DNA from: Luteimonas sp. J29
GTDB lineage: Bacteria > Pseudomonadota > Gammaproteobacteria > Xanthomonadales > Xanthomonadaceae
DNA: 64,000 nt
Direction of reading: 5' to 3'
Assembly: GCF_000472505.1 (NCBI RefSeq)
Contig: NZ_AWZR01000003.1
Span: 62,001 to 126,000 of the forward strand
Every line of letters starts with the position of its first letter. Position 1 is the first letter of the stretch. A program made the position numbers and the translations under genes. This document shows, piece after piece, positions 10,460-22,085 of the stretch. Below the pieces are notes generated by a model, which was given only the letters and a program-made list of their open reading frames with translations, searched no databases and was not told where the DNA came from.

Positions 10460-10513
10460 GCCGGTGCCCACTTGCCTCGCGGCGGTGGGAGTCTCTAAAA
10501 TGCGCGGCTCAGT

Positions 10514-10590
10514 CGGGGTGTAGCTCAGCCTGGTAGAGCGCTACGTTCGGGACGTAGAAGTCGCAGGTTCAAATCCTGTCTCCCCGACCA
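10514..10590 (+). tRNA. tRNA-Pro, anticodon CGG
   Basis: A 77-nt cloverleaf with encoded CCA. The acceptor strands are CGGGGTG and CTCCCCG, the D-arm is AGCTCAGCCTGGTAGAGC, and the anticodon stem CTACG/CGTAG surrounds loop TTCGGGA with CGG at positions 34-36. The T-loop is TTCAAAT. C1-G72 fits proline identity. One acceptor pair reads T6/T67. The tRNA stands alone with a terminator 15 bp downstream, and no integrase or att-like repeat is seen. Confidence 0.97.
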
Positions 10591-10604
10591 ACCGATCCAC
10601 GCGG

Positions 10605-10628
10605 AAAGCCGGCCCAGCGCCGGCTTTT
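10605..10628 (+). terminator. rho-independent terminator of tRNA-Pro
   Basis: The stem AAAGCCGGC (10605-10613) pairs with GCCGGCTTT (10619-10627) around loop CCAGC, ending in a TTTT run. It lies 15 bp after the tRNA CCA end. Confidence 0.85.
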
Positions 10629-10863
10629 CGCGTTTCCGGGCCCCGGACACGCCGCGCCCCGGACACGCCGCGGGCCCCGGGGCAGGCGGCGTCCGCCGGT
10701 AGGGGAAGTCCTACACCCGGGCAGGTGCCCCACCGACTGCGGTGCGCCCGGCCCTCGCAGACACTGGCCCTGCCCCGCCGGGCCGCTTCACGGACGATGG
10801 GCGACCCGGCCATGGACAGGCCGCAGCCGTCGGCGGGGTGGAGTCCTACTCATGGAGACGGCG

Positions 10864-11082
10864 ATGTCCGGATCGATCCTGCGCCTGGTGTGCAGCGGCG
10901 GGGGCTGGCAACTGCTCGACGGTGACCGGCCGATCTTCTGGTTCCCCGAGCGCGACAAGGGCCTGGAGATCGCCCAGCTGATGGCCGAGGCGCGCGCCCT
11001 GAACCACGGGGCAGCGGTCACCGTCCAGGCCGAGACCGACGACGGCGGGATGGAAACCCTGGCGACGCCCGGCGTGGCCTGA
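10864..11082 (+). CDS. small conserved-looking hypothetical protein
   Basis: 72 aa from the ATG at 10864, which has GGAG 5 bp upstream; an ATG at 10852 would add four residues and also has a GGAG. The sequence starts MSGSILRLVCSGGGWQLLDG and continues with a compact amphipathic core (DKGLEIAQLMAEARALNHG) and a VTVQAE beta-like end. The pattern resembles small DUF2188-like proteins but I do not recognise it securely. It sits alone between tRNA-Pro and the 3' end of the arg/pro operon. Function unknown. Confidence 0.6.
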   Translation: MSGSILRLVCSGGGWQLLDGDRPIFWFPERDKGLEIAQLMAEARALNHGAAVTVQAETDDGGMETLATPGVA

Positions 11083-11182
11083 GGTATTGCCGCTGGCATG
11101 CGCGCAGGCGTGCCCATTGCGTGCGTCCCCGCCGGCCCTGCTGAGGTCGCGGGTGCGCGTGCCCGGATCCGCGGGCGCGCCC

Positions 11183-12439
<1,257 letters not shown>

Positions 12440-12478
12440 GGCGTTCCGGTCCGTCTGTCTGAATGGCGTCGGGGTCGG

Positions 12479-13618
12479 CTATACCAGCATCAGGTCGTCA
12501 CGGTGGATCACGGTGTCGCCGTAGCTGTACCCGAGGATCGATTCGATCTCGCGCGAATGGCGCCGCGCGATCCGGCGAATGTCGGCGGCCGAGTACTGGC
12601 TCACGCCGCGGGCTACGCGTCGCACGCCGCCTTCCTCGCGCACCAGCACCTCGACCATGTCGCCGCGGCGGAACTCGCCCTCCGCGGCCACCACCCCGCC
12701 GGGCAGCAGCGAGGCGCCCTTCTCCACCAGCGCGTTCCCGGCGCCGGCGTCGATGAAGATGCCGCCCGGCTCGGCCGGCGCGTTCTGCAGCCAGTGCTTG
12801 CGCACCGCCACCCGGGTGCGCAGGGCGTGGATGCGGGTGCCGCGCAGGCGGTCGTGGGCCAGCGCCTGGAGCACGTCGGCGCGGGTGCCGTTGAACAGCA
12901 CCGTGGCCACGCCCGCCGCCGAGGCGCGCTGCGCGGCCTCGAGCTTGGTGCGCATGCCGCCGGTGCCCACGGCGCTGCCCGTGCCGCCGGCCGCCGCGAG
13001 CAGGGCCGGGGTGAGGTGGGACACCACCTCCACCGGGCGCGCGTCGGGATGGCGGCGCGGGTCGGCGTCGTAGAGGCCGTCGATGTCGGTGGCGATGAAC
13101 AGCACGTCGGCATCGACCAGCGCGGCCACGATCGCGGCGAGGTTGTCGTTGTCGCCGAGCTTGAGTTCGTCCACCGAGACGGTGTCGTTCTCGTTCACCA
13201 CAGGCACCGCGCGGTGGCGCAGCAGCGCGGCGAGCGTGGCCCGCGCGTTGAGGTAGCGGCGGCGGTTGCGCAGGTCGTCGTGGGTCAGCAGGACCTGGGC
13301 CACCTGGCGGTCGAGCAGCGCCTGCCAGAAGCCGATCAGGCGCGCCTGTCCGAGCGCGGCCAGGGCCTGGCGCTCGGCCATCTCGGCGCCATCGTGCGGC
13401 TGTTCGCGCATGATCGCGCGCCCGGCCGCCACCGCGCCGGAGGACACCACGACCACTTCCCGGCCCATCCGGTGCGCGGCGACCACGAAACCGGCGATCG
13501 CGCCGGCGTACTCGGTCGACAGGCCGCCGCCATTGGCCGCCAGCAGGCTGCTGCCGACCTTGAGCACGGCGCGCCGCCAGGGCGGCAGCATCTGTTCGGA
13601 GAAGTCGTGCGGTGCCAT
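12479..13618 (-). CDS. proB: ProB, glutamate 5-kinase
   Basis: The protein is 379 aa: an amino acid kinase domain followed by a C-terminal PUA domain from about residue 285. Motifs are AVLKVGSSLL (ATP site), VVSSGAVAAG, PVVNENDTVSVDE and FIATDIDGLYDADPR, with GTGGMRTKLEAAQ near the end of the kinase. It makes glutamyl-5-phosphate for proline. It begins 4 bp after the yciI stop, in the same operon as arg genes that also start from glutamate. Confidence 0.95.
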   Translation of the reverse strand: MAPHDFSEQMLPPWRRAVLKVGSSLLAANGGGLSTEYAGAIAGFVVAAHRMGREVVVVSSGAVAAGRAIMREQPHDGAEMAERQALAALGQARLIGFWQALLDRQVAQVLLTHDDLRNRRRYLNARATLAALLRHRAVPVVNENDTVSVDELKLGDNDNLAAIVAALVDADVLFIATDIDGLYDADPRRHPDARPVEVVSHLTPALLAAAGGTGSAVGTGGMRTKLEAAQRASAAGVATVLFNGTRADVLQALAHDRLRGTRIHALRTRVAVRKHWLQNAPAEPGGIFIDAGAGNALVEKGASLLPGGVVAAEGEFRRGDMVEVLVREEGGVRRVARGVSQYSAADIRRIARRHSREIESILGYSYGDTVIHRDDLMLV

Positions 13619-13622
13619 GGCG

Positions 13623-13886
13623 TCAGCGGGCGATCCACTCGTGGAGGATGAGGTCGGACGCGCCCTGCGCCACCAGCGGGTCGCGCATCGCGATCGCGCG
13701 TGCCTCCTCCAGCGCCGATGGGCCGCGCAACAGGTAGGCGCCGCCGCTGCGGTCGCTGAAGCCGCCGCTCAGTTCGAGCACGCCCTGCGCGCGCAGGTCG
13801 TCGAGGAACGCGAGGTGTGGCGCGACCAGCGCCTCGTCGAAGCCGGGGCGCCGCATCAGCACGACCAGGTAACGCGGCGCGCTCAC
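13623..13886 (-). CDS. YciI-like protein
   Basis: 87 aa with the YCII fold: an N-terminal strand [10 protein letters not shown], a [21 protein letters not shown] core with the conserved His-Asp pattern, and a [16 protein letters not shown] end. The start GTG forms a 4-bp overlap with the argH stop (GTGA), so it is clearly part of the arg/pro operon. Family members are small putative enzymes of uncertain substrate; the role here is unknown. Confidence 0.85.
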   Translation of the reverse strand: MSAPRYLVVLMRRPGFDEALVAPHLAFLDDLRAQGVLELSGGFSDRSGGAYLLRGPSALEEARAIAMRDPLVAQGASDLILHEWIAR

Positions 13887-15175
13887 AACGCCTCCCAGCG
13901 TGCACGCAGCGCGTCCAGGCGCAGGTCCGCGGCGGCGCCCGGCGAGGTGCGCGCGGCCAGACTGCCCTCGGGCGTGCGACCCTGCCCCGCCGTGGCCGCG
14001 CCCTCGGCCGCGGCGCGGTACGCCTCGCGGAACGGCACCCCGGCGATCGCCGCCTCCACCGCCACGTCGGTGGCGTACATGCCCGAGTCGATCGCCGCGC
14101 GAAGCCGGTCCTCGCGCCACTCCAGGTTGGCCAGCAGCGCGGGCAGCAGCTCGAGCGCGCCCAGGCCGCGGCTGAAGCCGTGGAAGATCGCGCCCTTCGA
14201 GGCCTGCAGGTCGCGCTGGTAGCCGGACGGCAGCGACAGCAGCTGCTCGATCTCGGTGCGCGCGGCGGCGACGCTGGCGTGGGTGGCGCGCATCAGTTCG
14301 ATCACGTCCGGGTTGCGCTTGTTGGGCATGATCGAGCTGCCGGTCGTGTACTGCGGCGGCAGCGACACGAAGCCGAACTCGGAGGTCGTGTACAGCGACA
14401 GGTCCCAGGCCAGGCGACGCAGGTCGAGCGTGGCGCTGCCCAGCGCCTCGAGCGCGGCCAGCTCGAACTTGCCGCGCGAGAGCTGGGCGTACACCGGGCT
14501 GACCTGCATCCGCGCGAAGCCGAGCGCGGCGGTGGTGTGGTCTCGGTCCAGCGCCAGGTTCACGCCATAGCCGGCGGCGGTGCCCAGCGGATTGCAGTCG
14601 ACCAGCGTCAGGGTGTCGCCGGCGCGCACGGCGTCGTCGATGAAGGCCTCGGCCCAGCCGGCCCACCACATGCCGGCCGAGGACACCACGGCGCGCTGGA
14701 TGTGGGTGTAGCCCGGGATCGGCAGGTCCTTCTCCGCGGCGGCGCGGTCGAGCGCCACCTTCGCCACCTCCCGCGAGAGCGCGGCCACGCGGGCGAGCTT
14801 CTCCTTCAGCCACAGCCGGGTCGCGACCAGGATCTGGTCGTTGCGGCTGCGCCCGGTGTGGATCTTGCGGCCCGGGTCGCCGAGGCGCTCGGTCAGGCGC
14901 GCCTCGATGGCCGAATGGCCATCCTCGAAGCGCTCGTCGAGGACGAAGGCGCCGCTGCGGAAGTCGTCGGCCAGCGCCGCGAGTTCGCGCTTGAGATCGG
15001 CCAGTTCCGCTTCGGTGAGGATGCCGATGCGCTGCAGCCCTTCGGCGTGCGCGCTGCTGGCGGCGATGTCGTGGAGGAAGAACTCGCGGTCCAGGACCAC
15101 GTCGTCGCCGGCGAGGAAGCGCTGGATCTGCGCGTCCACCGCCACGCCCGGCTTCTGCCACAGCAGTTCAGCCAT
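13883..15175 (-). CDS. argH: ArgH, argininosuccinate lyase
   Basis: The protein is 430 aa from the fumarase/aspartase superfamily. The signature loop is [13 protein letters not shown] with the catalytic Ser; the substrate motifs [10 protein letters not shown] and [11 protein letters not shown] are also present. It splits argininosuccinate into arginine and fumarate, the last step of the pathway. Its ATG lies inside the end of argC (8-bp overlap). Confidence 0.95.
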   Translation of the reverse strand: MAELLWQKPGVAVDAQIQRFLAGDDVVLDREFFLHDIAASSAHAEGLQRIGILTEAELADLKRELAALADDFRSGAFVLDERFEDGHSAIEARLTERLGDPGRKIHTGRSRNDQILVATRLWLKEKLARVAALSREVAKVALDRAAAEKDLPIPGYTHIQRAVVSSAGMWWAGWAEAFIDDAVRAGDTLTLVDCNPLGTAAGYGVNLALDRDHTTAALGFARMQVSPVYAQLSRGKFELAALEALGSATLDLRRLAWDLSLYTTSEFGFVSLPPQYTTGSSIMPNKRNPDVIELMRATHASVAAARTEIEQLLSLPSGYQRDLQASKGAIFHGFSRGLGALELLPALLANLEWREDRLRAAIDSGMYATDVAVEAAIAGVPFREAYRAAAEGAATAGQGRTPEGSLAARTSPGAAADLRLDALRARWEAL

Positions 15176-16142
15176 GGGCTACCTCCTTGAACGCGGGGAT
15201 CGAGGCCATCTCGGGCAGCCCCAGCGCGATGTTGATGTTCTGCATGGCCTGGGTGGCCGCGCCCTTGAGCAGGTTGTCCTCGGTGGACACGACCACCAGG
15301 CGCTTGCCGTCGGCCGAGACGGTGAAGCCGCCGATCTCCACCCCGTGCCGGCCGGCGATGCGGCTTACCCACGGCGCCTCCTCGACGACCCGCACCAGCG
15401 GCTCGCCGGCATAGCGCTGCTCGTAGCGGGCGCGGATCCAGTCGGCCTTGAGCGGTTCGCGCAACCACATGTTCACGGTCATGGTGATGCCGCGGAAGTG
15501 CGGCGCCACGTGCGGCATGAACTCCACCGGCACGCCGAGCCGCGCGGAGACCTCGCGCTCGTGGACGTGCCCGACGAGGCTGTAGGGCATCAGGTTGTCG
15601 CGCAGCAGCTCGGGGTTGTTGCGGTCCGAGGGCGTGGTGCCCGCGCCCGAGTACCCCGACACGCCGAAGCACTGCGGCGGCCCGGCGAGGAACTCCAGCA
15701 TGGGCCAGATCGCCAGCTGCATCGCGGTGGCGTAGCAGCCCGGGTTGCTGATCCGCCTCTGCCCCGCGTACCCGTCCCGGGTGATCTCCGGAAGCCCGTA
15801 GTACCAGGCCGGGTCGAAGCGGTGGTCGGCGGACAGGTCCACCACCAGGGTGCCCGGCGCCGCGGCGTCGATGCCGGCGACGATCTCGCCGGACTTGCCG
15901 TTCGGCAGCGCCAGCACCACCACGTCGGCGCCGCGGGCCGCGACCTCGTCGTGGCCGATGTTCTCGAACCGCAGTTCGCCCCGGTAGGCGTCGTTGTGGT
16001 CGGCCACGCGCTGGCCGGCGAGCTCGCGCGAGGACACGAAGGCCAGTTCCAGCCGGGGGTGGGCGGCGACCAGGCGGATCAGCTCGGCGCCGGTGTGGCC
16101 GCGCGCGCCGACGATGCCGATGGAGTACGTCTTGTTGCTCAT
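15168..16142 (-). CDS. argC: ArgC, N-acetyl-gamma-glutamyl-phosphate reductase
   Basis: The protein is 324 aa. The N-terminal Rossmann motif is [16 protein letters not shown]; the catalytic Cys is in [14 protein letters not shown], followed by the His region [10 protein letters not shown]. It reduces N-acetylglutamyl phosphate to the semialdehyde. The start ATG at 16142 overlaps the upstream acetyltransferase stop by 4 bp (ATGA). Confidence 0.94.
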   Translation of the reverse strand: MSNKTYSIGIVGARGHTGAELIRLVAAHPRLELAFVSSRELAGQRVADHNDAYRGELRFENIGHDEVAARGADVVVLALPNGKSGEIVAGIDAAAPGTLVVDLSADHRFDPAWYYGLPEITRDGYAGQRRISNPGCYATAMQLAIWPMLEFLAGPPQCFGVSGYSGAGTTPSDRNNPELLRDNLMPYSLVGHVHEREVSARLGVPVEFMPHVAPHFRGITMTVNMWLREPLKADWIRARYEQRYAGEPLVRVVEEAPWVSRIAGRHGVEIGGFTVSADGKRLVVVSTEDNLLKGAATQAMQNINIALGLPEMASIPAFKEVAHG

Positions 16143-16750
16143 GCGTGGGCGTCCAGTCTGGCCTGCAGGTGGTTGCGCACCCCCGGCCATTCGCTGTCGA
16201 GGATGGAGAACACGACCGTGTCGCGCAGGGTACCGTCGGCGTGCCGCTTGTGGTGGCGCAGCACGCCGTCCTGCTTCGCGCCGAGCCGGGCGATGGCGGC
16301 GCGCGAGGCGTGGTTGAACCAGGAGGTCTCGAAACCGACGCAGGCGCAGCCCATCGCCTCGAAAGCGTGGTGCAGCAGCATCAGCTTGCACTCGGTGTTC
16401 ACCCCGGTGCGCTGCACCCGGGGCGCGTACCAGGTGTAGCCGATGAGCAGCCTCGGCACCTCCGGGTCGAGGCCGTAGAAGCGGGTGCTGCCGACGATCG
16501 TGCCGGAGGCATCGCGCACCACGAACGGCAGCACCTTGCCCTCGGCCTGCGCCTGGAGCGCGGCCTCCACGTAGTGCGCGATTCCGCCCGGCGCCGGCAC
16601 GCTGGTGTACCAGAGCCGGTCCAGCCCGCTCCCCTCCACCGCCGCGCGCAGTCCGTCCACGTGGGACCGGTCCAGCGGCTCGAGCACGGCGTGCCGGCCC
16701 GCCAGCCGCAGCACCGTGGTCCAGGAGGAAGCGGTCGCGCGCACGTCCAT
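16139..16750 (-). CDS. GNAT-family N-acetyltransferase (RimJ/RimL-like)
   Basis: 203 aa with a GNAT pattern: [18 protein letters not shown] (beta strands), [29 protein letters not shown] (acetyl-CoA region, imperfect Q/R-x-x-G-x-G/A loop) and [28 protein letters not shown]. It lies between argB and argC with 2-bp and 4-bp junctions, so it is surely co-transcribed. The substrate is unknown: because the fused ArgB already carries synthase activity, this need not be the N-acetylglutamate synthase. Confidence 0.85.
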   Translation of the reverse strand: MDVRATASSWTTVLRLAGRHAVLEPLDRSHVDGLRAAVEGSGLDRLWYTSVPAPGGIAHYVEAALQAQAEGKVLPFVVRDASGTIVGSTRFYGLDPEVPRLLIGYTWYAPRVQRTGVNTECKLMLLHHAFEAMGCACVGFETSWFNHASRAAIARLGAKQDGVLRHHKRHADGTLRDTVVFSILDSEWPGVRNHLQARLDAHA

Positions 16751-16752
16751 GC

Positions 16753-18075
16753 TCAGTCCACCAGGGTGGGCGGCCGGGTGGCGCAGTGCGCCACGCAGCG
16801 TTCGATCTCGGCGAAGCCGTCGAGGCCGTACCAGAACACCTTCCACTTCTCCTGCTTGAGGCAGCCGTCGGACTCGGCGTAGTAGAAGATGTTGATCTGG
16901 TTGTTGTGGCGCGAGCGCCAGAACAGCCGTGGCGTCTCCTCGCGCATCACGTTCCAGACCGCGCGCCCCAGGCCCTCGCCCTGGGCGTCGTCGAGGACCG
17001 CGAACTTGTCCAGGTAGACCATCCCGTCGGCGTCGGTCAGGATCACCGCCGCGCGATAGTTCTCGCTGACGTAGGCGCGCAGCAGCTTCGTGCGCTCGAA
17101 GTAGTCGGGCACCAGGCGCCGGCCGAAGCTGCGCTCGACCAGCTCGCGCAGGCGCGCCAGGTCGAAATCCTCCCAGCGCGTGCCGCGGTTGACCCTCTCG
17201 CCACGCCGGACCAGGGTGCCGGATCCCCTGTGGGTGAACAGCTCCTTGGCCAGGTCCGCCGGCCGCGTGATCGAGACCGAGGACTCGAGCGGCAGGTGGT
17301 CGAGCAGGTCCTTGATCTGCTCGATCTTCACCCGCATGCCGCCGTTGATCCACGGTTGCTGCATCAGGTGCTCGTATTCGCTGGTCAGGTTGATCGAGTC
17401 GATCACCTTGCCGTCGGCGTCGAGCAGGCCGCCGGTGCCGGTCAGGAAGATGATCTTGTACGGCTGCAGCACCCGCACCAGCTCGTTGGCGGCGAAGTCG
17501 GCGTTGATGTTGAGGATCTGTCCACCGGGGGTTTCGCCGAGGCTGGCGATCACCGGGATCGAACTGGCCTGCAGGCTGGCCTCGATCGGCGCCAGGTTGA
17601 CCGCCTTGACCTCGCCGACCAGGCCGTAGGTGTCGCGGTCGAGGTAGTCGGCCTCGAACACGCCGCCGGTGATCGAGGTCGCGCGCGCGCCGGCCGCCTG
17701 CAGCGCCTCGACCAGGGCCAGGTTGGAGGACTGGAACACGCGGCGCACGATCGCCAGCGCCTCGGGCGTGGTGACCCGCAGGCCGTTGACGGTCTTCTTC
17801 CCGATCCCCGCGGCCGACAGCTCCGCGTCCAGCTGCGGGCCGGCGCCGTGCAGCACGATCGGGGTCAGGCCGACCTCCTGCAGGAAGGTCAGCGACGAGG
17901 TCAGGGCCTCGAGATCGTCGCGCAGCACCGCGCCGCCGACCTTGACCACGGCGAAGCGCTTCGCGTCGAGCTGCGAGAAGCGCTTGAGGTACTGGCTGAT
18001 CTCCTTCGCGCTGGCCATGCTCGAGAGCAGGCGCACGATGGTCTGCCGGGTCTGGCGGTTGGCTTCGATGTTCAT
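16753..18075 (-). CDS. argB: bifunctional N-acetylglutamate synthase/kinase (NAGS/K)
   Basis: The protein is 440 aa, versus about 295 for a plain ArgB. Residues to about 285 form the amino acid kinase domain ([45 protein letters not shown]). The C-terminal part is a GNAT domain ending in [17 protein letters not shown] and KVFWYGL. This is the Xanthomonas-type NAGS/K, related to vertebrate NAGS, in which one protein makes and phosphorylates N-acetylglutamate. Arginine feedback is expected from the family. It overlaps argE by 4 bp. Confidence 0.92.
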   Translation of the reverse strand: MNIEANRQTRQTIVRLLSSMASAKEISQYLKRFSQLDAKRFAVVKVGGAVLRDDLEALTSSLTFLQEVGLTPIVLHGAGPQLDAELSAAGIGKKTVNGLRVTTPEALAIVRRVFQSSNLALVEALQAAGARATSITGGVFEADYLDRDTYGLVGEVKAVNLAPIEASLQASSIPVIASLGETPGGQILNINADFAANELVRVLQPYKIIFLTGTGGLLDADGKVIDSINLTSEYEHLMQQPWINGGMRVKIEQIKDLLDHLPLESSVSITRPADLAKELFTHRGSGTLVRRGERVNRGTRWEDFDLARLRELVERSFGRRLVPDYFERTKLLRAYVSENYRAAVILTDADGMVYLDKFAVLDDAQGEGLGRAVWNVMREETPRLFWRSRHNNQINIFYYAESDGCLKQEKWKVFWYGLDGFAEIERCVAHCATRPPTLVD

Positions 18076-19166
18076 TGGTCCAGGATGTCGCGGACGATGC
18101 CGCCGTAGCGTTGCAGTTGCGAGAGCGAGACCCACTCGTCGGCGGTATGGGCCTGGGCGATGTCGCCGGGGCCGAACACCAGCGCGGTGAGGCCGGCCTC
18201 CGAGAACAGCGAGGCCTCGGTCCAGAAGTCGACCGCGTTGCCGACCGGCAGGCCGAGTTCGTCGGCCAGGTCGCGCGCGGCCAGGCGCCGGTCCTCGGCC
18301 GAGGCGACGTCGCCGGCCGGCAGCGGCGGTCCGCGGAAGGTTTCCTCGTAGGCCTCCAGCGCGTCGGGCGCGGCGAAGGAGCGGAACGCCGCGTGCAGCT
18401 GGTCGAGGTCGTGCGAGGGCAGCGGCCGGAAGCCGAAGCGCAGCTCGGCCTCGGGGGCGATGACGTTGGCCTTGATCCCGCCCTCGAGCCGGCCGATGTT
18501 GAAGCGCAGGCCGGTCAGGCCGCCGAAGCGGCGGTGCGACTCCATGCCCACGAAGTCGAGCGCCCGGTTGCTCCAGCGCACCGCGTGGTGCAGCGCGCTG
18601 GCGTCCAGCGCCGCGGCGCCCGAAGCGTGGCCGGCACGGCCGCGGAAGGCCATGCGCACGGCGCTGATGCCGCGGTGGGCCAGCACCGCCTCGCAGCCGG
18701 TCGGCTCTGCCACCACCACGTGGCCGAACCCGTGGTCGCGGGCGAGGAAGGCCTTGATGCAGCGCGCGTCGTTGGCCTCCTCGTCGCTGCTGAACAGGAA
18801 CGCGGCGTCGCCGTCCGTCGCCTGGGCGGCCGCGACCAGGCCCGCGGCGGCGCCCTTGATGTCGCAGGCGCCCAGGCCGATCGCCCTGTCGCCCTCGACC
18901 CGCAGCACGTGCGGGTCGGCGCTCCAGTGCGGCGACGACGGCACCGTGTCCAGGTGCACGTTGAACAGGCGCGAGGGCGTGCCGCGAACGGCGAGCATCG
19001 ACACCGCGCCGGCGCCGTGGTCGACCACCTCGATACGGAACCCGGCCAGCTGCTCGCGCAGGTAGTCGAAGATCCCGCCGGTGGTGATCGCGCGCGGCGG
19101 GTTGCGGGTGTCGAAGGACACCAGCTTCTCGAGGTGCGCGAGGATGGAAGGAAGCAGGTCGCTCAT
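18072..19166 (-). CDS. argE: ArgE-type deacetylase, probably N-acetylcitrulline deacetylase
   Basis: 364 aa, M20 metallopeptidase family. Metal ligands appear in [28 protein letters not shown] and AEPTG, with the late His in [14 protein letters not shown]. In Xanthomonas the equivalent enzyme acts on N-acetylcitrulline because the upstream transcarbamylase uses N-acetylornithine; the same pairing holds here. The ATG follows the small acetyltransferase gene by 9 bp. Confidence 0.9.
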   Translation of the reverse strand: MSDLLPSILAHLEKLVSFDTRNPPRAITTGGIFDYLREQLAGFRIEVVDHGAGAVSMLAVRGTPSRLFNVHLDTVPSSPHWSADPHVLRVEGDRAIGLGACDIKGAAAGLVAAAQATDGDAAFLFSSDEEANDARCIKAFLARDHGFGHVVVAEPTGCEAVLAHRGISAVRMAFRGRAGHASGAAALDASALHHAVRWSNRALDFVGMESHRRFGGLTGLRFNIGRLEGGIKANVIAPEAELRFGFRPLPSHDLDQLHAAFRSFAAPDALEAYEETFRGPPLPAGDVASAEDRRLAARDLADELGLPVGNAVDFWTEASLFSEAGLTALVFGPGDIAQAHTADEWVSLSQLQRYGGIVRDILDQ

Positions 19167-19175
19167 CGGTCCGTT

Positions 19176-19619
19176 TCAGTGGGCCGCCGCGGCGGCCTGG
19201 TAGATGTCGGGGCGCAGGATCTCCATCAGGGTCCCGGGCCGGGCCGGCGCGGCGAAGCCGTAGCGCCGGTACAGCCCATGCGCGTCGCTGGTGGCGAGCA
19301 GGAAGCGGCGCAGGCCCTGCAGCCGGGGATCGGCCATCACCGCGTCCATCAGCTGCCTGGCATAGCCGCGGCCGCGCCATTGCGGGAGCACGAACACGTC
19401 GCACAGGTAGGCGAAGGTCGCGCAATCGGTCACCACCCGGGCGAACGCCACCTGCCCCGCCCCCTCGACGAAGCCGCCGAAGCACAGCGAGCCGGCGATC
19501 GCGCGTTCCACCGTGGCGCGCGGGATGCCGCGGCTCCAGTAGGCCTCGCGGGCGAGGAAGCCGTGGATGGCGTCCACGTCCATCGCCTCGGGCCGGGTGT
19601 CGATGCGCAGCCGGTCCAT
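19176..19619 (-). CDS. GNAT-family N-acetyltransferase
   Basis: 147 aa, a compact GNAT with the acetyl-CoA loop [20 protein letters not shown] and the C-terminal [14 protein letters not shown] motif. It lies between argG and argE in the arginine operon. Possible roles are N-acetylation of an intermediate or of a protein; nothing in the sequence fixes the substrate. The argG stop is about 50 bp upstream. Confidence 0.88.
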   Translation of the reverse strand: MDRLRIDTRPEAMDVDAIHGFLAREAYWSRGIPRATVERAIAGSLCFGGFVEGAGQVAFARVVTDCATFAYLCDVFVLPQWRGRGYARQLMDAVMADPRLQGLRRFLLATSDAHGLYRRYGFAAPARPGTLMEILRPDIYQAAAAAH

Positions 19620-19670
19620 GTCAGGCCCGCCTCCGCGCCACGCCGACCCGCATGCCGGTGCCCGCCGCGC

Positions 19671-20879
19671 TCATGGCTTGCGGTTGACCTCCGCCCACAG
19701 CGTGCTGCTCATGCCGAACAGCTTGATGAAACCCTCGGCCTCCTCGACGCCCCAGTTGGCCGACTGGGCGTAGGTGGCGCCCTTGGAGTGCAGCAGGTGC
19801 GGCGACTTCACCGCCACCGCGTCCACGCGGCCGCCGCGGGTCTCGAGCACCACCTCGCCGTTCACCGTCGCCTGCGACGAGGCCAGGAACGCCTCCAGGT
19901 CGGTCTTGAGCGGGTCGTGGAAGAAGCCTTCGTACACCAGTTCCACCCATTTGCGCGCGACCTCGGGCTTGAACCGGTTCTGGTGCTTCGACAGCACCGC
20001 CTCCTCCAGCGCACGGTGCGCGGTGAGCAGGGCGACCAGGCCCGGCGCCTCGTACACGATCCGGCCCTTGAGGCCGATCACGGTGTCGCCGGTGTACATG
20101 CCCCGGCCCACGCCGTAGGGCGCGAACAGCCGGTTGAGCTTGGCCAGGATCTGCTCGCCCGGCAGCGCCTTGCCGTCGAGCTCGACGGCCTCGCCACGCT
20201 CGAACCCCAGGCGCACGGTAAGCGGCTCGGCCGGCCACGCGCTGCGCGGCGCGCACCAGCCGCGCGCGCCCTCGCCCGGGGCCTGCCACTGGTCGATCTC
20301 GCCGCCGGACATGGTCACGCCCAGCAGGTTCTCGTTGATCGTGTAGGCCTTCTGCTTGGCGCGCACGCCGAAGCCGCGCTCCTCCAGGTAGGCCTGCTCG
20401 TAGGCGCGGGTCTGGGTGTGCTCCTTCTGGATCTCGCGGATCGGCGCCACGATGCGGTAGTCGCCCTGGGCCTTTACCGCCAGGTCGAAGCGCACCTGGT
20501 CGTTGCCCATGCCGGTGCAGCCGTGGGCGATGGCGTTGGTGCCCAGTTCGGCGGCGCGCCGGAGCGCGGCGTCCACGATCAGGTAGCGGTCCGACACCAG
20601 CAGCGGGTACTGGCCCTGGTAGCCCTCGCCGGCCCACACGAACGGCTTGACGAATCCGTTCCAGATCGCCGGGCCGCCGTCGACGGTGACGTGGCTGGCC
20701 ACGCCGAGCTCGGCCGCGCGCTTCTCGATGAACTCGCGCTCGTCGGCGTCCACGCCGCCGGTGTCGGCGAACACGGTATGCACCCGCCAGCCGCGCTCCT
20801 GCAGGTAGGGCACGCAGAAGCTGGTATCCAGGCCGCCGGAGAAGGCGAGGACGATGTCTTTGGAATCGGAGACGCTCAT
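19671..20879 (-). CDS. argG: ArgG, argininosuccinate synthase
   Basis: The protein is 402 aa. The ATP pyrophosphatase P-loop SGGLDTS is near the N-terminus, with later blocks [13 protein letters not shown] and the substrate region YTINENLLG. It condenses citrulline and aspartate. It follows argF with a GC-rich 130-bp gap that holds no obvious signal. Confidence 0.95.
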   Translation of the reverse strand: MSVSDSKDIVLAFSGGLDTSFCVPYLQERGWRVHTVFADTGGVDADEREFIEKRAAELGVASHVTVDGGPAIWNGFVKPFVWAGEGYQGQYPLLVSDRYLIVDAALRRAAELGTNAIAHGCTGMGNDQVRFDLAVKAQGDYRIVAPIREIQKEHTQTRAYEQAYLEERGFGVRAKQKAYTINENLLGVTMSGGEIDQWQAPGEGARGWCAPRSAWPAEPLTVRLGFERGEAVELDGKALPGEQILAKLNRLFAPYGVGRGMYTGDTVIGLKGRIVYEAPGLVALLTAHRALEEAVLSKHQNRFKPEVARKWVELVYEGFFHDPLKTDLEAFLASSQATVNGEVVLETRGGRVDAVAVKSPHLLHSKGATYAQSANWGVEEAEGFIKLFGMSSTLWAEVNRKP

Positions 20880-21009
20880 TGTCTGGTTTCTCGGTGGGGG
20901 CCCCTCCCCTGCATTCGGGAGTCGGGGCGGATGCGGGGGACGGGTCCGGCGCCGGCAGGCCGCCGTTCCCGTCCCGGCCTCCCCCGCGGGTGGGGAAGGC
21001 GGGGCCTGG
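20880..21009 (-). other. argF-argG intergenic spacer
   Basis: 130 bp made of G-runs and C-runs that can form several hairpins. It contains no open frame or T-tract and probably only spaces argF from argG. Confidence 0.4.
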
Positions 21010-22014
21010 CTACTGGCGCGCGAGCGCGGCCATCACCGCCTTCTGCACGTGCAGGCGGTTCTCGGCTTCCTCGATGGCGATGCAGTTGGGCGAGTCCATC
21101 ACCGCGTCGGTCGCCTTGACGTTGCGGCGCAGCGGCAGGCAGTGGCTGAACACGCCGTTGTTGGTCAGCGCCATCTTCCGCTCGTCGACGATGAAGTGCC
21201 TGTACTGGTCGCGGATCGGCTTCTCCGGCGCCCAGTTGCCGAAGTACGGCAGCGCGCCCCAGCTCTTGGCGTAGACCACGTCGGCGCCACGGTAGGCGCT
21301 CTCGATGTCGTGGCTGACCTGGAACGAGCCACCGCTTTCGGCGACGTTCTGGTTGGCCCAGTCGATGTAGCGCTCGTCGAGGATGTACTCCGGGGTCGGG
21401 CACAGCAGGGTCACGTCCATGCCCAGGCGGGTGGCGATGGTCAGGGCCGAGTTGGCGACCGCGGTGTTCAGCGGCTTGGGGTGGTAGGTCCAGGTCAGCA
21501 CGTACTTCCTGCCGCGCAGGTCGGTCGTGCCGAAGTGCTCCTGCAGCGCCAGCGCGTGGGCCAGCTCCTGGCAGGGGTGGGTGATCGTCTCCATGTTGAT
21601 GACGGGCACCGTGGAGTACTTCGCGAACGCGTTGAGCACCACGTCCTGGCGGTCGTACTGCCAGTCGACGAACTTCGGGAAGGCGCGCACGCCGATCAGG
21701 TCCACGTACCGGGCCAGCACCCGGGCGACTTCGGCGATGTGCTCCTCGGTATCGCCGTCCATCACCGTGCCGAGGTCGAACTCGACCGGCCAGGCGTCCT
21801 TGCCCGGCTGCAGCACGATCGCATGTCCGCCGAGCTGGAAGGCGCCCAGTTCGAAGCTGGTGCGGGTGCGCATGGAGGGATTGAAGAACACCAGCGCGAT
21901 GGAGCGCCCCTTCAGCGCGTCGCCCAGCCGCTCGCGCTTGAACCGGGCCGCGTCGGCCAGCAGCGCGTCCAGGTCCGGGCGGCTCCAGTCCTGCGTGTTG
22001 AGGAAGTGCTTCAT
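21010..22014 (-). CDS. argF': N-acetylornithine carbamoyltransferase (AOTCase, ArgF')
   Basis: 334 aa beginning [12 protein letters not shown], very like Xanthomonas campestris AOTCase. It has the carbamoyl-phosphate loop [64 protein letters not shown], and the loop [12 protein letters not shown], where the family carries the modified Lys. It makes N-acetylcitrulline, bypassing free ornithine. A frame continues upstream of the ATG, but it crosses a terminator hairpin, so 22014 is preferred. It is the first gene of the arginine operon. Confidence 0.94.
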   Translation of the reverse strand: MKHFLNTQDWSRPDLDALLADAARFKRERLGDALKGRSIALVFFNPSMRTRTSFELGAFQLGGHAIVLQPGKDAWPVEFDLGTVMDGDTEEHIAEVARVLARYVDLIGVRAFPKFVDWQYDRQDVVLNAFAKYSTVPVINMETITHPCQELAHALALQEHFGTTDLRGRKYVLTWTYHPKPLNTAVANSALTIATRLGMDVTLLCPTPEYILDERYIDWANQNVAESGGSFQVSHDIESAYRGADVVYAKSWGALPYFGNWAPEKPIRDQYRHFIVDERKMALTNNGVFSHCLPLRRNVKATDAVMDSPNCIAIEEAENRLHVQKAVMAALARQ

Positions 22015-22056
22015 CTCGGTGTCCGTATGGATGGAAAGGGGCCCGGGGACTTCAGA

Positions 22057-22085
22057 AACGAAAAAACCCAGCCTCTGGCTGGGTT
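22057..22085 (-). terminator. attenuator terminator in the arg leader
   Basis: On the minus strand AACCCAGCC (22085-22077), loop AGA and GGCTGGGTT (22073-22065) form a 9-bp perfect stem followed by a T-run (22066-22061). It lies 43 bp before the argF ATG and inside the transcribed leader. It could alternatively terminate the upstream gene, which ends 185 bp away. Confidence 0.85.

Noticed and set aside
10541-10813. Minus-strand frame ending VGETGFEPATSTSRT over tRNA-Pro
   Set aside because: This peptide is the well-known artefact of translating the antisense of a tRNA T-arm and anticodon arm; the same kind of tail appears opposite tRNA-Ala near 50114.
10514-10863. tRNA-Pro as an integration site for a mobile island
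   Set aside because: No integrase, no direct repeat of the tRNA 3' end and only ordinary chromosomal genes follow.
20880-21009. Possible second attenuator or promoter between argF' and argG
   Set aside because: GC-rich hairpins are possible but there is no T-run, leader frame or convincing -10/-35.
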